A DNA stretch of 64,000 bases from Roseivirga sp. E12 (GTDB lineage Bacteria; Bacteroidota; Bacteroidia; Cytophagales; Cyclobacteriaceae). The position numbers and the translations under genes were made by a program. The stretch's first letter is position 1, and each line of letters begins with the position of its first letter. This document shows positions 18,561 to 27,242 of the stretch, one piece after another. Location of the stretch: positions 186,001 through 250,000 of the forward strand of contig NZ_JAGFMD010000005.1 in the NCBI RefSeq assembly GCF_017592825.1, read 5' to 3'. The notes under the pieces are model-generated. The model saw only the letters and a program-made list of their open reading frames with translations, was not told where the DNA came from and searched no databases.

Positions 18561-18941
18561 TCAATCAACCGCGATACAGGAAATTTCCACGTTCACATCC
18601 TTCGGCAATCGTGCCACTTCAACTGTCTCTCTAGCAGGAGGGTTATCCTTGAAGTACATGCCGTAGGCTTCATTGATTGTTCCAAACTGATTCATGTCTT
18701 TGATGAAAATTGAACACTTCACCACTTGGCTGAAAGTCATTCCGGCTTCGCTCAGAACTGCTTCAATATTCTTCATCACTTGATGCGTCTCTTCAGTGAT
18801 GTTCTCATTTATCATTTCGCCTGTTAGCTGATCAAAAGGGATTTGACCTGAGACATAGAGTGTATTGCCTGCTTTAACTGCCTGGCTGTAGGGCCCTATT
18901 GGGGCTGGTGCGTTAGCACTTGTAATAATGATCTTTGACAT
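18561..18941 (-). CDS. ridA: RidA-family enamine/imine deaminase
   Basis: 126 residues, exactly family size. RidA hydrolyses reactive 2-aminoacrylate-type enamines produced by PLP enzymes. The signature NPPARETVEVARLPKDVNVEI contains the substrate-binding arginine, and IGPYSQAV near the N-terminus is typical. It is divergent from the 3HCDH-C gene, and the latter's -33 element lies inside the ridA start. Confidence 0.93.
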   Translation of the reverse strand: MSKIIITSANAPAPIGPYSQAVKAGNTLYVSGQIPFDQLTGEMINENITEETHQVMKNIEAVLSEAGMTFSQVVKCSIFIKDMNQFGTINEAYGMYFKDNPPARETVEVARLPKDVNVEISCIAVD

Positions 18942-18963
18942 GGTCTAATTATTAATACTTTTG
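18935..18963 (+). promoter_or_regulatory. Promoter of the 3HCDH-C protein gene
   Basis: TTG (within TTTGACA) at 18935-18937 and TACTTTTG at 18956-18963, 18 bp apart, match the Bacteroidetes consensus. A GTG in frame at 18963 overlaps the -7 box, so translation must start at the ATG at 18981. Confidence 0.75.
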
Positions 18964-18980
18964 TGTCAAATTACTCATTT

Positions 18981-19643
18981 ATGAAGATTCTGGTTATTGG
19001 TACGGAAAGAGATTTCAATGAATTCGAAAAAAAGTTTGGATTGACAAATGATCTGACTTTCGACTCCACCTATCAGTTTCATTCTTCGTTTCCCTCTTTT
19101 GATTTGATTTTTGACTTTTTTGTCGGAGATGAACCAGAATTGTTCTCGCATTATCGAGATAGCGAAGGCCTAACGATTTTTGTCAATTCACCGAAAATTT
19201 CACTTGCCGAACTTTCTTACTTTCAGGAACAAGAGTCGAGAAACACCGTCTTTGGATTTAATGGGCTCCCGACATTTGTGGACAGAGAGATCTTAGAAGT
19301 TAGTCTCCTAGATCAAGATAGCCTTCAAGAACTCAACAACATCTGCAAAGCGATAGGAACAGACCTTGAGGTTGTGAATGACAGAGTTGGGATGGTCACT
19401 CCAAGAATCATTGCCATGATTATTAACGAGGCTTTCTACACAGTACAAGAAGGAACTGCTACCAAAGAGGATGTTGATCTAGGCATGAAACTGGGTACCA
19501 ATTATCCCTATGGCCCATTTGAATGGTGTGAAATGATTGGGATTCAAAACATTTACGAATTGCTTGAAGCCCTTTATGAGGACACTAAGGAAGAGCGATA
19601 CAAAATCTGCCCACTATTAAAAAAGGCCTATCTATTGGCATAA
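18981..19643 (+). CDS. 3-hydroxyacyl-CoA dehydrogenase C-domain protein, degenerate N-terminus
   Basis: 220 residues from ATG 18981 (MKILVIGTERDF). The C-terminal half (about 125-215) is a 3HCDH C-terminal helical domain: VTPRIIAMIINEAFYTVQEG, DLGMKLGTNYPYGPFEW. The N-terminal half is reduced: there is no GxGxxG dinucleotide loop and the usual His-Glu catalytic arrangement cannot be found. It is therefore probably not a working beta-oxidation enzyme; a regulatory or binding role is possible. Confidence 0.8.
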   Translation: MKILVIGTERDFNEFEKKFGLTNDLTFDSTYQFHSSFPSFDLIFDFFVGDEPELFSHYRDSEGLTIFVNSPKISLAELSYFQEQESRNTVFGFNGLPTFVDREILEVSLLDQDSLQELNNICKAIGTDLEVVNDRVGMVTPRIIAMIINEAFYTVQEGTATKEDVDLGMKLGTNYPYGPFEWCEMIGIQNIYELLEALYEDTKEERYKICPLLKKAYLLA

Positions 19644-19665
19644 AAAAAGGGAGCTAAACTCCCTT
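19642..19665 (-). terminator. glmS terminator
   Basis: AAGGGAG (19647-19653) and CTCCCTT (19659-19665) form a 7-bp stem with a 5-base loop, followed on the minus strand by a run of T. It lies directly after the glmS stop at 19672 and abuts the end of the convergent gene. Confidence 0.8.
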
Positions 19666-19671
19666 GGAAAA

Positions 19672-21507
19672 CTATTCTACCGTAACCGATTTTGCCAAAT
19701 TTCGAGGTTGATCGACATTACAACCTCTCATCACCGCAATGTGATATGAGAGAAGCTGAAGTGGTATTACTGATACAAGTGGCATCAATGCTTCGTGGGC
19801 ATGTGGCACTTCGATGATATGATCCGCTATCTCGGTAATTTCGGTATCTCCCTCAGTTACAATCGCGATCACTTCGCCTTTTCTAGCTTTTACCTCTTGA
19901 ATATTGGAAACTATCTTCTCATATGAAGAGTCCTTAGTGCCAATAAATACCACAGGCATATTCTCATCAATTAATGCAATTGGTCCATGTTTCATTTCAG
20001 CAGCGGGATAACCTTCTGCATGGATGTATGAAATTTCCTTTAGTTTAAGTGCTCCTTCAAGGGCTACAGGGAAGTTATATCCACGTCCCAGATAAAGAAA
20101 ATTGGTGGCATCTTTAAATTTCTCAGATATGATTTCAATCTGAGGATTTAAATCTAAGCATTTCGCAATCTTATCAGGAATAGACTCCAGTTCAACCAAT
20201 AGGCTTCTGAACTTACTCTCAGACAAAGTACCCTTCTTTTGAGCAATCATCAAAGCCATCATTGTCAGCACAGAAATTTGAGCGGTGAAGGCTTTTGTAC
20301 TCGCAACCCCAATTTCTGGACCGGCATGAGTATATGAACCTGCATGAGTAGCTCTAGGAATAGAAGAACCAACTACATTACAAACCCCAAGAATAGTCGC
20401 TCCTTTAGATTTAGCCAACTCAATTGCAGCAAGTGTATCTGCCGTCTCACCTGATTGAGAGATAGCTATAACAATATCTTTTTCTCCAACAATCGGGTTA
20501 CGATAACGGAATTCGGAAGCATATTCTACCTCAACCGGAATTCTACAAAACTCCTCGAAAATATATTCAGCGACCAAACCTGCATGCCAAGATGTTCCGC
20601 ATGCGAGAATTAGAATACGGTCGGCATTCAAAATCTTATTCGTGTAGTCATGTATACCACCAAGATGAAGATGACCTTCTTTTGCATTTAGACGACCTCT
20701 TAGACAATCTCCAACTGACTTGGGTTGTTCAAATATCTCTTTGATCATAAAGTGATCATATCCACCCTTTTCTATTGCTTCGAGCTCAATATCCACGGTC
20801 TGGACATAAGGTTTCATCTCTACATCCTCAATATTCTTGATTGTCAGATTATTGTCTTTAATAATTGCGATCTCCTGATCATCCAGATACACAACCTCAT
20901 TAGTGTACTCAATAATTGGAGTAGCATCTGAGGCCAAGAAAAACTCATCTTTACCCAAACCAACGACCAAAGGACTACCCTTTCGCGCAGCTATCAATAA
21001 GTTTGGATCTTCTAGAGAGACAATGGCTATGGCGTATGCTCCCACTACTTTATTTAATGCAAGTCTTACAGCTTCAGCTAAATCAACCTTCGTATTGAGG
21101 TAAATATCCTCTACAAAGTTGATAAAGACTTCAGAATCTGTCTCGCTTTGAAACGAATATCCTTTAGACACCAAGTCAGTCTTAAGAGCTGCATAGTTTT
21201 CGATAATTCCATTGTGAATCATTGCCAATTTACCGCCCATAGAAATATGAGGATGAGCATTGGTATCATTCGGTTCACCATGTGTAGCCCATCGCGTGTG
21301 ACCAATGCCTATTGAAGAGGACAAATCCTTCTCTTTCGCAAAATTGTGAAGATCAGCAACTTTACCTTTTTTCTTGTAAACGTTCAATTCTCCATTCAAC
21401 AATGCAACTCCGGCACTATCATATCCTCTATACTCAAGTCTTTGTAAACCCTTGATTATTATGGGATAAGCTTCTCTTTTTCCTATATAGCCAACAATTC
21501 CACACAT
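19672..21507 (-). CDS. glmS: Glutamine-fructose-6-phosphate aminotransferase
   Basis: 611 residues, full length. It makes glucosamine-6-phosphate from fructose-6-phosphate and glutamine for peptidoglycan and LPS. The N-terminal nucleophile Cys2 is present (MCGIVGYIG), with the glutaminase motifs HTRWATHGEPND and NGIIENY, then two SIS isomerase domains (ACGTSWHAG, ISQSGETADT) and the conserved tail DQPRNLAKSVTVE. It is a single-gene unit ending in a hairpin terminator. No glmS ribozyme is apparent in the 43-bp upstream gap. Confidence 0.97.
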   Translation of the reverse strand: MCGIVGYIGKREAYPIIIKGLQRLEYRGYDSAGVALLNGELNVYKKKGKVADLHNFAKEKDLSSSIGIGHTRWATHGEPNDTNAHPHISMGGKLAMIHNGIIENYAALKTDLVSKGYSFQSETDSEVFINFVEDIYLNTKVDLAEAVRLALNKVVGAYAIAIVSLEDPNLLIAARKGSPLVVGLGKDEFFLASDATPIIEYTNEVVYLDDQEIAIIKDNNLTIKNIEDVEMKPYVQTVDIELEAIEKGGYDHFMIKEIFEQPKSVGDCLRGRLNAKEGHLHLGGIHDYTNKILNADRILILACGTSWHAGLVAEYIFEEFCRIPVEVEYASEFRYRNPIVGEKDIVIAISQSGETADTLAAIELAKSKGATILGVCNVVGSSIPRATHAGSYTHAGPEIGVASTKAFTAQISVLTMMALMIAQKKGTLSESKFRSLLVELESIPDKIAKCLDLNPQIEIISEKFKDATNFLYLGRGYNFPVALEGALKLKEISYIHAEGYPAAEMKHGPIALIDENMPVVFIGTKDSSYEKIVSNIQEVKARKGEVIAIVTEGDTEITEIADHIIEVPHAHEALMPLVSVIPLQLLSYHIAVMRGCNVDQPRNLAKSVTVE

Positions 21508-21550
21508 AGTTCTATCTGCCTTTTTCGAAAAGTAATAATAATAAGAATGG

Positions 21551-22852
21551 CTACCTCAACTGAGAGAAGAAAATCTTGATTTCGAGGTCACCCAATCCAA
21601 GGGTGAATCCATTCGTGGACAGGTTCATATTTGCTGGATATATGAATACTTCATTACGTCTAAATACATCATTCAAATAGCCTCGAACATAGGAAGTAAC
21701 AGACGCAGTATAAGTCCTGTCATTCTCGTTATATCTCAACTGAAGTGGGAAAGCTTGGGAGATTACACTAACTCCATCCTCTTGAATTGCCCTTAACGCA
21801 CCACCATCACTTATCAAGGTGTTTCGTTCATCAGTGATTAGTAACAGTAATATCGATGGAGGAGAAATACCAGGTGGCAATTCACCAATCGGACCGACAG
21901 TCATCTCAGCCAAATTTACAATGGCACCATCATTTACATTTGCGAAACGCTCTAAATCTGAAAGATCAAGCTTGGTAACCAGCCCAATTCCAGACTGTAC
22001 CACTAGCTCAGATATCTGATTATACTCAACGCTCGTCTCTTGAACAAAAGCAAAATTTGTAGCAGATCGATCTGATGTAAAGTGATGAAAACTCGGCTGT
22101 CCCACACCACTCATAGTAATTGTTCGGTTAGCAACATTACCGCTTCCATCACTCAATGGAGCAGAATAGTAAAATATGACTTCAAAATTAGAACCAGTAC
22201 CTAGTCCAAAAATGTTTTGAGAACTTCCTTCATGGCGAAAAACAAAGCCTGGAAAAAACTGGCTAAATGCAGGTTGAGCATCAAATGTCGCATTTTCATC
22301 TCTTATACCATCAAAAATTTCCTGTGCCCAATTTAGGTCGGCATCAATACTATAAACAGAATCAAAAGTGTCAATCTGAACATCGCCAGAAGCAATCAAT
22401 TCATTGGTTTGAATTAACTCACTCGTGGTTATATATCTATCAGCCGGAAACGACTCACCAATTTTGTATGCCCTTAAATTCAGTGCGCGGTTTGTCGCAG
22501 AAGTATCATACAAAAAATTGATACTAAAGTTCAGCTTCACAGAATCCAGAACATCATCAGCAGTGAGTACAGGGTGACTGTTCTCATTGAGATCAAGACC
22601 CAAATATCCTTTGGCCGTCATATCGCCAAAGTCGGAACCGGAATGCTCCCCAACAAAAATTCGTGCCAAGTTTGCAGAGTTAATTGAGTCTAACCAGACA
22701 ATGCCTGTACTCAAAGATATATTCTCTGCTTCGAATTCGATTGGCGCCACATCTGAGCCCAATTCAAAATCACCTTTCTCCTCACAAGAATTAAATATAA
22801 TGAGGCCCATTAAAAGAGCCCCATATATTCTAATCTTAGCCAACAAGTTCAT
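21551..22852 (-). CDS. DUF4270 lipoprotein
   Basis: 433 residues with a lipoprotein signal (LLMGLIIFNSCEEKG). The sequence FELGSDVAPIEFEAENISLSTG and the beta-rich body, ending TNGFTLGLGDLEIKIFFSQLR, match the DUF4270 family of Bacteroidetes, which in this phylum is characteristically next to a glycogen-synthase-like gene and panC. It starts inside the end of that gene (17-bp overlap). Function is unknown; an outer-membrane or surface location is likely. Confidence 0.8.
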   Translation of the reverse strand: MNLLAKIRIYGALLMGLIIFNSCEEKGDFELGSDVAPIEFEAENISLSTGIVWLDSINSANLARIFVGEHSGSDFGDMTAKGYLGLDLNENSHPVLTADDVLDSVKLNFSINFLYDTSATNRALNLRAYKIGESFPADRYITTSELIQTNELIASGDVQIDTFDSVYSIDADLNWAQEIFDGIRDENATFDAQPAFSQFFPGFVFRHEGSSQNIFGLGTGSNFEVIFYYSAPLSDGSGNVANRTITMSGVGQPSFHHFTSDRSATNFAFVQETSVEYNQISELVVQSGIGLVTKLDLSDLERFANVNDGAIVNLAEMTVGPIGELPPGISPPSILLLLITDERNTLISDGGALRAIQEDGVSVISQAFPLQLRYNENDRTYTASVTSYVRGYLNDVFRRNEVFIYPANMNLSTNGFTLGLGDLEIKIFFSQLR

Positions 22853-23648
22853 TATATAGGTTAAAATAGGAGTCTAAAAAGTTATCGTCCTTTTCAATTG
22901 TACTTACGGTTCTTCCTTGTTCTATTTCTGAAAACAAGTTAATTAAGCTATCGCTGGCTTCTTCTTCTGCTCTAATTACAGCATCAGCATATTCAGCTCC
23001 AGTTTTAATAAAACCAGCAAAATCAGCTGATTTTAAGTTCTCCAACATACTGTCGTCAATATCCATCATCTTAACCTTATCCAACAAGTCACCTTTGAAC
23101 TGGTGAGCAAAGTCGTTGTTGTAGATGGTAAAAACCGACCTGGTATTCTGGAATATAGGATCGTTTTTGTAGGTCGTTTTTAGATACATAGGAATAAGGC
23201 TCGTCATCCAGTCATTACAATGAACGATATCTGGCGCCCAACCCAATTTCTTTACAGTTTCTAAAACTCCTTTACAGAAGAAAATGGCTCTCTCGTCATT
23301 ATCCTCATAGAAATTGTCCTCTTTGTCGTAGAAAACGGTCTTTCTGTGGAAATAGTCTTCATTATCAATAAAATAGACCTGAAGCTTTGCATTCGGGATT
23401 GAAGCAACCTTTATCACTAAAGGTTTCTCTTCCTCACCAACAGCAATATTGATTCCTGAAAGTCTAACAACTTCATGTAAACGATTCTTTCTCTCATTAA
23501 TGAGACCGAAACGTGGCACTAAAATTCTGATTTCCATACCTCTCTCCTGCATGGCTTGAGGTAATTTTCTAACAAAATCTGATACCTCAGAGGTTTGTAG
23601 AAACGGCTGAATTTCACTTGCAACGTACAGAATTCTTAATTTTGACAT
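22836..23648 (-). CDS. Glycogen synthase-like protein, N-terminal GT5 domain only
   Basis: 270 residues, against about 480 for GlgA. It covers only the starch-synthase catalytic N-domain: ILYVASEIQPFLQTSEVSDFVRKLP, IVHCNDWMTSLIPMYLK, FTIYNNDFAHQFKG. The whole C-terminal nucleotide-sugar domain is missing, and the KxGG substrate loop near the N-terminus is replaced by QTSE. It is thus unlikely to make glycogen alone. The DNA is otherwise intact and the stop overlaps DUF4270, so it is a maintained short form rather than a fresh truncation. No other glg gene is nearby. Confidence 0.82.
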   Translation of the reverse strand: MSKLRILYVASEIQPFLQTSEVSDFVRKLPQAMQERGMEIRILVPRFGLINERKNRLHEVVRLSGINIAVGEEEKPLVIKVASIPNAKLQVYFIDNEDYFHRKTVFYDKEDNFYEDNDERAIFFCKGVLETVKKLGWAPDIVHCNDWMTSLIPMYLKTTYKNDPIFQNTRSVFTIYNNDFAHQFKGDLLDKVKMMDIDDSMLENLKSADFAGFIKTGAEYADAVIRAEEEASDSLINLFSEIEQGRTVSTIEKDDNFLDSYFNLYNELVG

Positions 23649-23692
23649 ACTTAATGGAAATTAAATGAAATCTCTTCTTTGAAAAAGAGCCA

Positions 23693-23700
23693 CAAAATTA
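23693..23700 (-). promoter_or_regulatory. Promoter -7 box of the GlgA-like/DUF4270 operon
   Basis: TAATTTTG on the minus strand, 44 bp before the ATG at 23648; a TTG lies 23 bp further upstream. Matches the Bacteroidetes promoter form. Confidence 0.55.
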
Positions 23701-23787
23701 CGGAATTTGGGTCAAAAATCATTCAATTTTACAGAAAAAGGCAATGTATTGTCTCTCGCACCACGTTAATAACCGTTAAAAGTCATT

Positions 23788-24636
23788 ATGAAAATCTGTA
23801 AGACTGTAAAGGAGGTTAGGAATACACTCCAAAACTCAAGGTCTAAAGGCCAGTCAATCGGGTTTGTACCCACAATGGGTGCTTTACACCAAGGTCACTT
23901 AAAGTTAGTAGAGGCCTCCAAAGAAAACTGTGATTTGACTGTTACCAGCATTTTCGTGAACCCTACGCAGTTCAACAATGCAGACGATCTCTCAAATTAT
24001 CCAAAAACAATTGATGAGGATTCCGAGAAACTAATGACAACAGGCTGCGACATTTTATTTCTACCAGATGTTAAGGAGATGTATCTATCCAAACCACAAT
24101 TAAGAATTGGTTTTGATGGAATTGCCGAGCAATTAGAAGGAAGCTTTAGACCTGGCCATTTTGATGGTGTGGGATTAGTTGTATCCAAGCTCTTTAACAT
24201 TATCCAACCTGATCAAGCTTTTTTTGGGCAGAAGGATTTGCAACAATTCTTTATTGTTAAGGCTTTAGTAGATCATCTCAACTACTCTATTCAATTAAGA
24301 ATGGTGCCAACTGTTCGAGAGTCAAACGGCTTGGCAATGTCATCTAGAAATATGCGACTGTCAGAAAAAGAAAGAAAAGAAGCGGGATTGATTTACAAGG
24401 CACTTGGCATTGGTCAAAAGAGTCTTTTGAATAGCTCAGATATTCAAGCTGTGAAAAAAGAGGTTAAAGAACTATTCGATACTTCAGAACGTTTAGGACT
24501 TGAATATTTTGAGATCATATCAACAGATGATTTCAAACCCACAGAAAGCCTGTTTAACAAAGAAAAGATTGCCTTGTGCATAGCTGTGAATATTGGCCAA
24601 GTTAGATTGATAGATAACTTGATGTTAATTTCTTAG
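23788..24636 (+). CDS. panC: Pantothenate synthetase
   Basis: 282 residues, family length. It joins pantoate and beta-alanine with ATP in CoA synthesis. The HIGH-like motif is PTMGALHQGHLKLV, with FVNPTQFN, the FGQKDLQQFFIVK loop and the KMSKS-equivalent MSSRN. panD follows 26 bp later and supplies beta-alanine, so the two form a pantothenate operon that continues into membrane and LPS genes. Confidence 0.96.
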   Translation: MKICKTVKEVRNTLQNSRSKGQSIGFVPTMGALHQGHLKLVEASKENCDLTVTSIFVNPTQFNNADDLSNYPKTIDEDSEKLMTTGCDILFLPDVKEMYLSKPQLRIGFDGIAEQLEGSFRPGHFDGVGLVVSKLFNIIQPDQAFFGQKDLQQFFIVKALVDHLNYSIQLRMVPTVRESNGLAMSSRNMRLSEKERKEAGLIYKALGIGQKSLLNSSDIQAVKKEVKELFDTSERLGLEYFEIISTDDFKPTESLFNKEKIALCIAVNIGQVRLIDNLMLIS

Positions 24637-24641
24637 TTTTG
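24634..24641 (+). promoter_or_regulatory. Possible internal promoter before panD
   Basis: TAGTTTTG overlaps the panC stop codon and fits TAnnTTTG. A strong purine-rich GAGGAGGAG follows at 24652-24660, just before the panD ATG, one of the few Shine-Dalgarno-like sites in the window. Confidence 0.45.
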
Positions 24642-24662
24642 CGCTCGTTTTGAGGAGGAGAA

Positions 24663-25010
24663 ATGCAAATAGAGGTCTTTAAGTCGAAAATTCATCGCGC
24701 CAAGGTAACTCAAGCTGAGTTACACTATGTCGGAAGCATTACATTGGATGAATCCCTAATGAATGCCGCCAATATTATTGAGAATGAGAAAGTTCAGATC
24801 GTTAATGTCAACAATGGCGAACGATTTGAAACCTATGTCATCAAAGGAGAGAAAGACAGTGGTATTGTCTGTTTGAATGGGCCAGCGGCAAGAAAAGTAC
24901 AAGTTGGAGATATAATCATTGTTGTATCTTACGCTATTATGGACTTTGAAGAGGCTAAATCTCATAAACCGAGCATAGCCTTCCCAGATAACAACAACAA
25001 AATAGCCTAA
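24663..25010 (+). CDS. panD: Aspartate 1-decarboxylase proenzyme
   Basis: 115 residues, family size. The precursor self-cleaves between Gly24 and Ser25 (HYVGSITLD) to form the pyruvoyl cofactor, then decarboxylates aspartate to beta-alanine for panC. The [20 protein letters not shown] stretch is also typical. Its GAGGAGGAG site makes the ATG at 24663 certain. Confidence 0.96.
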   Translation: MQIEVFKSKIHRAKVTQAELHYVGSITLDESLMNAANIIENEKVQIVNVNNGERFETYVIKGEKDSGIVCLNGPAARKVQVGDIIIVVSYAIMDFEEAKSHKPSIAFPDNNNKIA

Positions 25011-25018
25011 TCCCAATC

Positions 25019-26038
25019 TTGCGAATTGCAATAAAAGATATCCTCAAGTTTGTTGTCTCAATTGGACTGACTGGATTTGTCTTATACAAAACGTCTGGAG
25101 ATGTCGATTGGAGTAAAGCTTCAGATGCTATTCTCAAGTTTAATTATGGATGGATACTTCTCAGTGTTTTTCTTTCAATAATAAGTCACTTGCTACGTGC
25201 TTATCGCTGGAATTTGATGCTGAACACCGGTGGATATAACCCGAGCATTTCTACATCTTATTTAGCGCTGATGGTCGGTTACCTTTCCAGCATGGCAATT
25301 CCAAGGCTTGGGGAAGTAACTCGTTGTACAGTGCTCAAAAGGACAAGTAAAATCCCAGTTTCCTTCTCATTAGGTACAGTTTTTACAGACCGCCTTTTAG
25401 ATTTATTCATGCTCGCGTTGCTGACTTTATTCTTACTATCGATTCAATTCGATTTACTCAAATCTTTTTTTATTGAATTCGTGGAATCAAAAGCTCCTAT
25501 CATTAGTCAGTATTGGCCGATATTAGTTCTGTTAGCCATTGGAGGCTTAGCATTCATTTTTTGGTTAATCCGAAAGGCAAGACAACCACAAAAGCAAAGT
25601 GGTTTCGTGTCGAAAGTCATTGAATTCATGGCAAACCTTCTGAAAGGCATGAAGACAATTGCCAAAGTAAAGAGCCCCGTTAAGTTCTGGCTTGCGACTT
25701 TTGGGATTTGGATTCTCTATTTCTTCATGCTTTATGTAATTTCATTTGGCTATGGGCCCACTGACGAAATGTCATTTATGGCAGGTGTGGCAGTTTTAGT
25801 AATGGGAAGTTTGGGCATGGCAACCCCCGTAAACAACGGTATTGGGGCATACCAGGCTTTTGTAGCCAGTATTCTTGTTGTATTTGGCATAGTCTACGAG
25901 GATGGCTATGTTTTTGCAATAATCTCACAAGGATCGCAAGTAGTGGCCATCATATTAATTGGCTTTATAAGCTTGTTGATTCTTAACTTTAGAAATAAGA
26001 ATCAAAAAATTGAAGCAGACCGCAACCAAGATAGTTAG
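25019..26038 (+). CDS. Lysylphosphatidylglycerol synthase TM-region/UPF0104 membrane protein
   Basis: 339 residues with about eight membrane helices, of the LPG_synthase_TM (UPF0104) type: ILSVFLSIISHLLRAYRWNLML, YLSSMAIPRLGEVTRCTVLKR, GSLGMATPVNNGIGAYQAFVAS. The soluble aminoacyl-transferase domain of MprF is absent, so it is the flippase-like or transport part only. The best start is TTG at 25019, 8 bp after panD; no ATG is available near the N-terminus. Its end overlaps rfaE2 by 29 bp. Confidence 0.85.
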   Translation: MRIAIKDILKFVVSIGLTGFVLYKTSGDVDWSKASDAILKFNYGWILLSVFLSIISHLLRAYRWNLMLNTGGYNPSISTSYLALMVGYLSSMAIPRLGEVTRCTVLKRTSKIPVSFSLGTVFTDRLLDLFMLALLTLFLLSIQFDLLKSFFIEFVESKAPIISQYWPILVLLAIGGLAFIFWLIRKARQPQKQSGFVSKVIEFMANLLKGMKTIAKVKSPVKFWLATFGIWILYFFMLYVISFGYGPTDEMSFMAGVAVLVMGSLGMATPVNNGIGAYQAFVASILVVFGIVYEDGYVFAIISQGSQVVAIILIGFISLLILNFRNKNQKIEADRNQDS

Positions 26039-26489
26039 TCAAGAAGAGCTCAAAGACAGAGTTCAAGATTGGCAATCCAATGGCCTGAAAGTCGTTTTTT
26101 CGAATGGATGTTTCGACATTCTTCACCTCGGGCATATCGACTATCTGGAAAAGGCACGTTCTTGTGGTGACCGCTTGATCATTGGTCTTAATTCTGACGA
26201 TTCTGTAAGATTACTCAAAGGAAAAAACAGGCCGGTAAACAACGAAGAGGCCCGTGCCAGAATGCTGGCGGCAATGTCTTTTATTGATGGTGTCACTGTC
26301 TTTGGAGAAGAGACTCCAAAAGAGTTAATCGATTATCTTTTGCCAAATGTACTGGTGAAGGGGAGTGACTACAAAGTTGAAAACATTGTAGGTGCGGACA
26401 GCGTAATTGCAAATGGTGGATCTGTAGAAACCATTGACTTGGTCAACGGGTACTCTACCACCAATATCATAGAGAAAATAAGAAAATAG
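26010..26489 (+). CDS. rfaE2: Heptose-1-phosphate adenylyltransferase (RfaE2-type)
   Basis: 159 residues, a stand-alone nucleotidyltransferase domain of HldE. It forms ADP-heptose from heptose-1-phosphate for LPS inner core. The signature FSNGCFDILHLGHIDYLEKA holds the HxGH motif, followed by GLNSDDSVRLLKG. The kinase half of HldE is not in the window. The start appears to be TTG 26010, inside the end of the UPF0104 gene, giving a 29-bp overlap and probable coupling. Confidence 0.88.
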   Translation: MKQTATKIVSQEELKDRVQDWQSNGLKVVFSNGCFDILHLGHIDYLEKARSCGDRLIIGLNSDDSVRLLKGKNRPVNNEEARARMLAAMSFIDGVTVFGEETPKELIDYLLPNVLVKGSDYKVENIVGADSVIANGGSVETIDLVNGYSTTNIIEKIRK

Positions 26490-26493
26490 AGAT

Positions 26494-27186
26494 ATGAGTA
26501 TACCATTTATAGTTTTAATAGTCGGAATAATGATCGTTAGCTGGGCTGTTCAGAACAGTCTCAAACGAAAATTCAAAAAGTATTCTGAAGTGGGGCTTTC
26601 AATAGGCCTCAGTGGTAAAGAAGTTGCTGAGCTTATGCTGAGAGATCACAACATTGATGACGTTCAAGTAGTCTCTGTTCAAGGTCGACTTACAGATCAC
26701 TACAACCCGCTCGACAAAACGGTAAATTTGAGTCCTGATGTTTATGCAGGCAGATCAGTTATGGCGGCTGCCGTAGCAGCCCACGAGTGCGGACACGCTA
26801 TTCAACACGCAACAGCTTATGCCCCTCTAAAAATGAGATCAGCTTTGGTGCCCCTACAGGCTCTGAGTGGAAAGATTTTGAACATTCTGTTCTTTGTAAT
26901 GATTTTCGGAGTAGGAGCTTCATTCCTACCTTACGAAATGGCCGGAGTTCTCATTGTAGGTGTTTATGCAGTTTTTACGCTTTTTGCTTTTGTGACACTC
27001 CCCGTTGAGTTTGATGCAACCAAAAGAGCCTTGGCTTGGGTAGATCAAAGAAACATTACTCAGGGTGATGAACATGATATGGCTACAGACGCTTTAAATG
27101 CCGCTGCTAGAACATATTTAGTGGCTGCCCTAGGCTCACTTGCCATGCTACTTTATTATGCCATGGCATTCCTAGGAAATGACTAG
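26494..27186 (+). CDS. YugP-family membrane zinc metallopeptidase
   Basis: 230 residues with an N-terminal helix, a HECGH zinc motif (AAVAAHECGHAIQHATAYAPL) and three more membrane helices: the neutral zinc metallopeptidase 2 family, PF04298, that includes B. subtilis YugP. Substrates are unknown; the active site should face the membrane. It starts 4 bp after rfaE2 and is the last gene of the panC-led cluster. Confidence 0.9.
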   Translation: MSIPFIVLIVGIMIVSWAVQNSLKRKFKKYSEVGLSIGLSGKEVAELMLRDHNIDDVQVVSVQGRLTDHYNPLDKTVNLSPDVYAGRSVMAAAVAAHECGHAIQHATAYAPLKMRSALVPLQALSGKILNILFFVMIFGVGASFLPYEMAGVLIVGVYAVFTLFAFVTLPVEFDATKRALAWVDQRNITQGDEHDMATDALNAAARTYLVAALGSLAMLLYYAMAFLGND

Positions 27187-27205
27187 CAAGTTTTGGTGAA
27201 TTGAT

Positions 27206-27213
27206 TAACTTTG
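27206..27213 (+). promoter_or_regulatory. Acyl-CoA dehydrogenase promoter -7 box
   Basis: TAACTTTG matches TAnnTTTG and lies 29 bp before the ATG at 27243. No TTG is at the expected -33 distance. Confidence 0.5.
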
Positions 27214-27242
27214 CCTAACAAACGTTCGTTCAATAATTTCTA

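Noticed and set aside
21508-21550. glmS ribozyme
   Set aside because: The gap upstream of glmS is only 43 bp, far too short for the ribozyme, and no core motif is seen.
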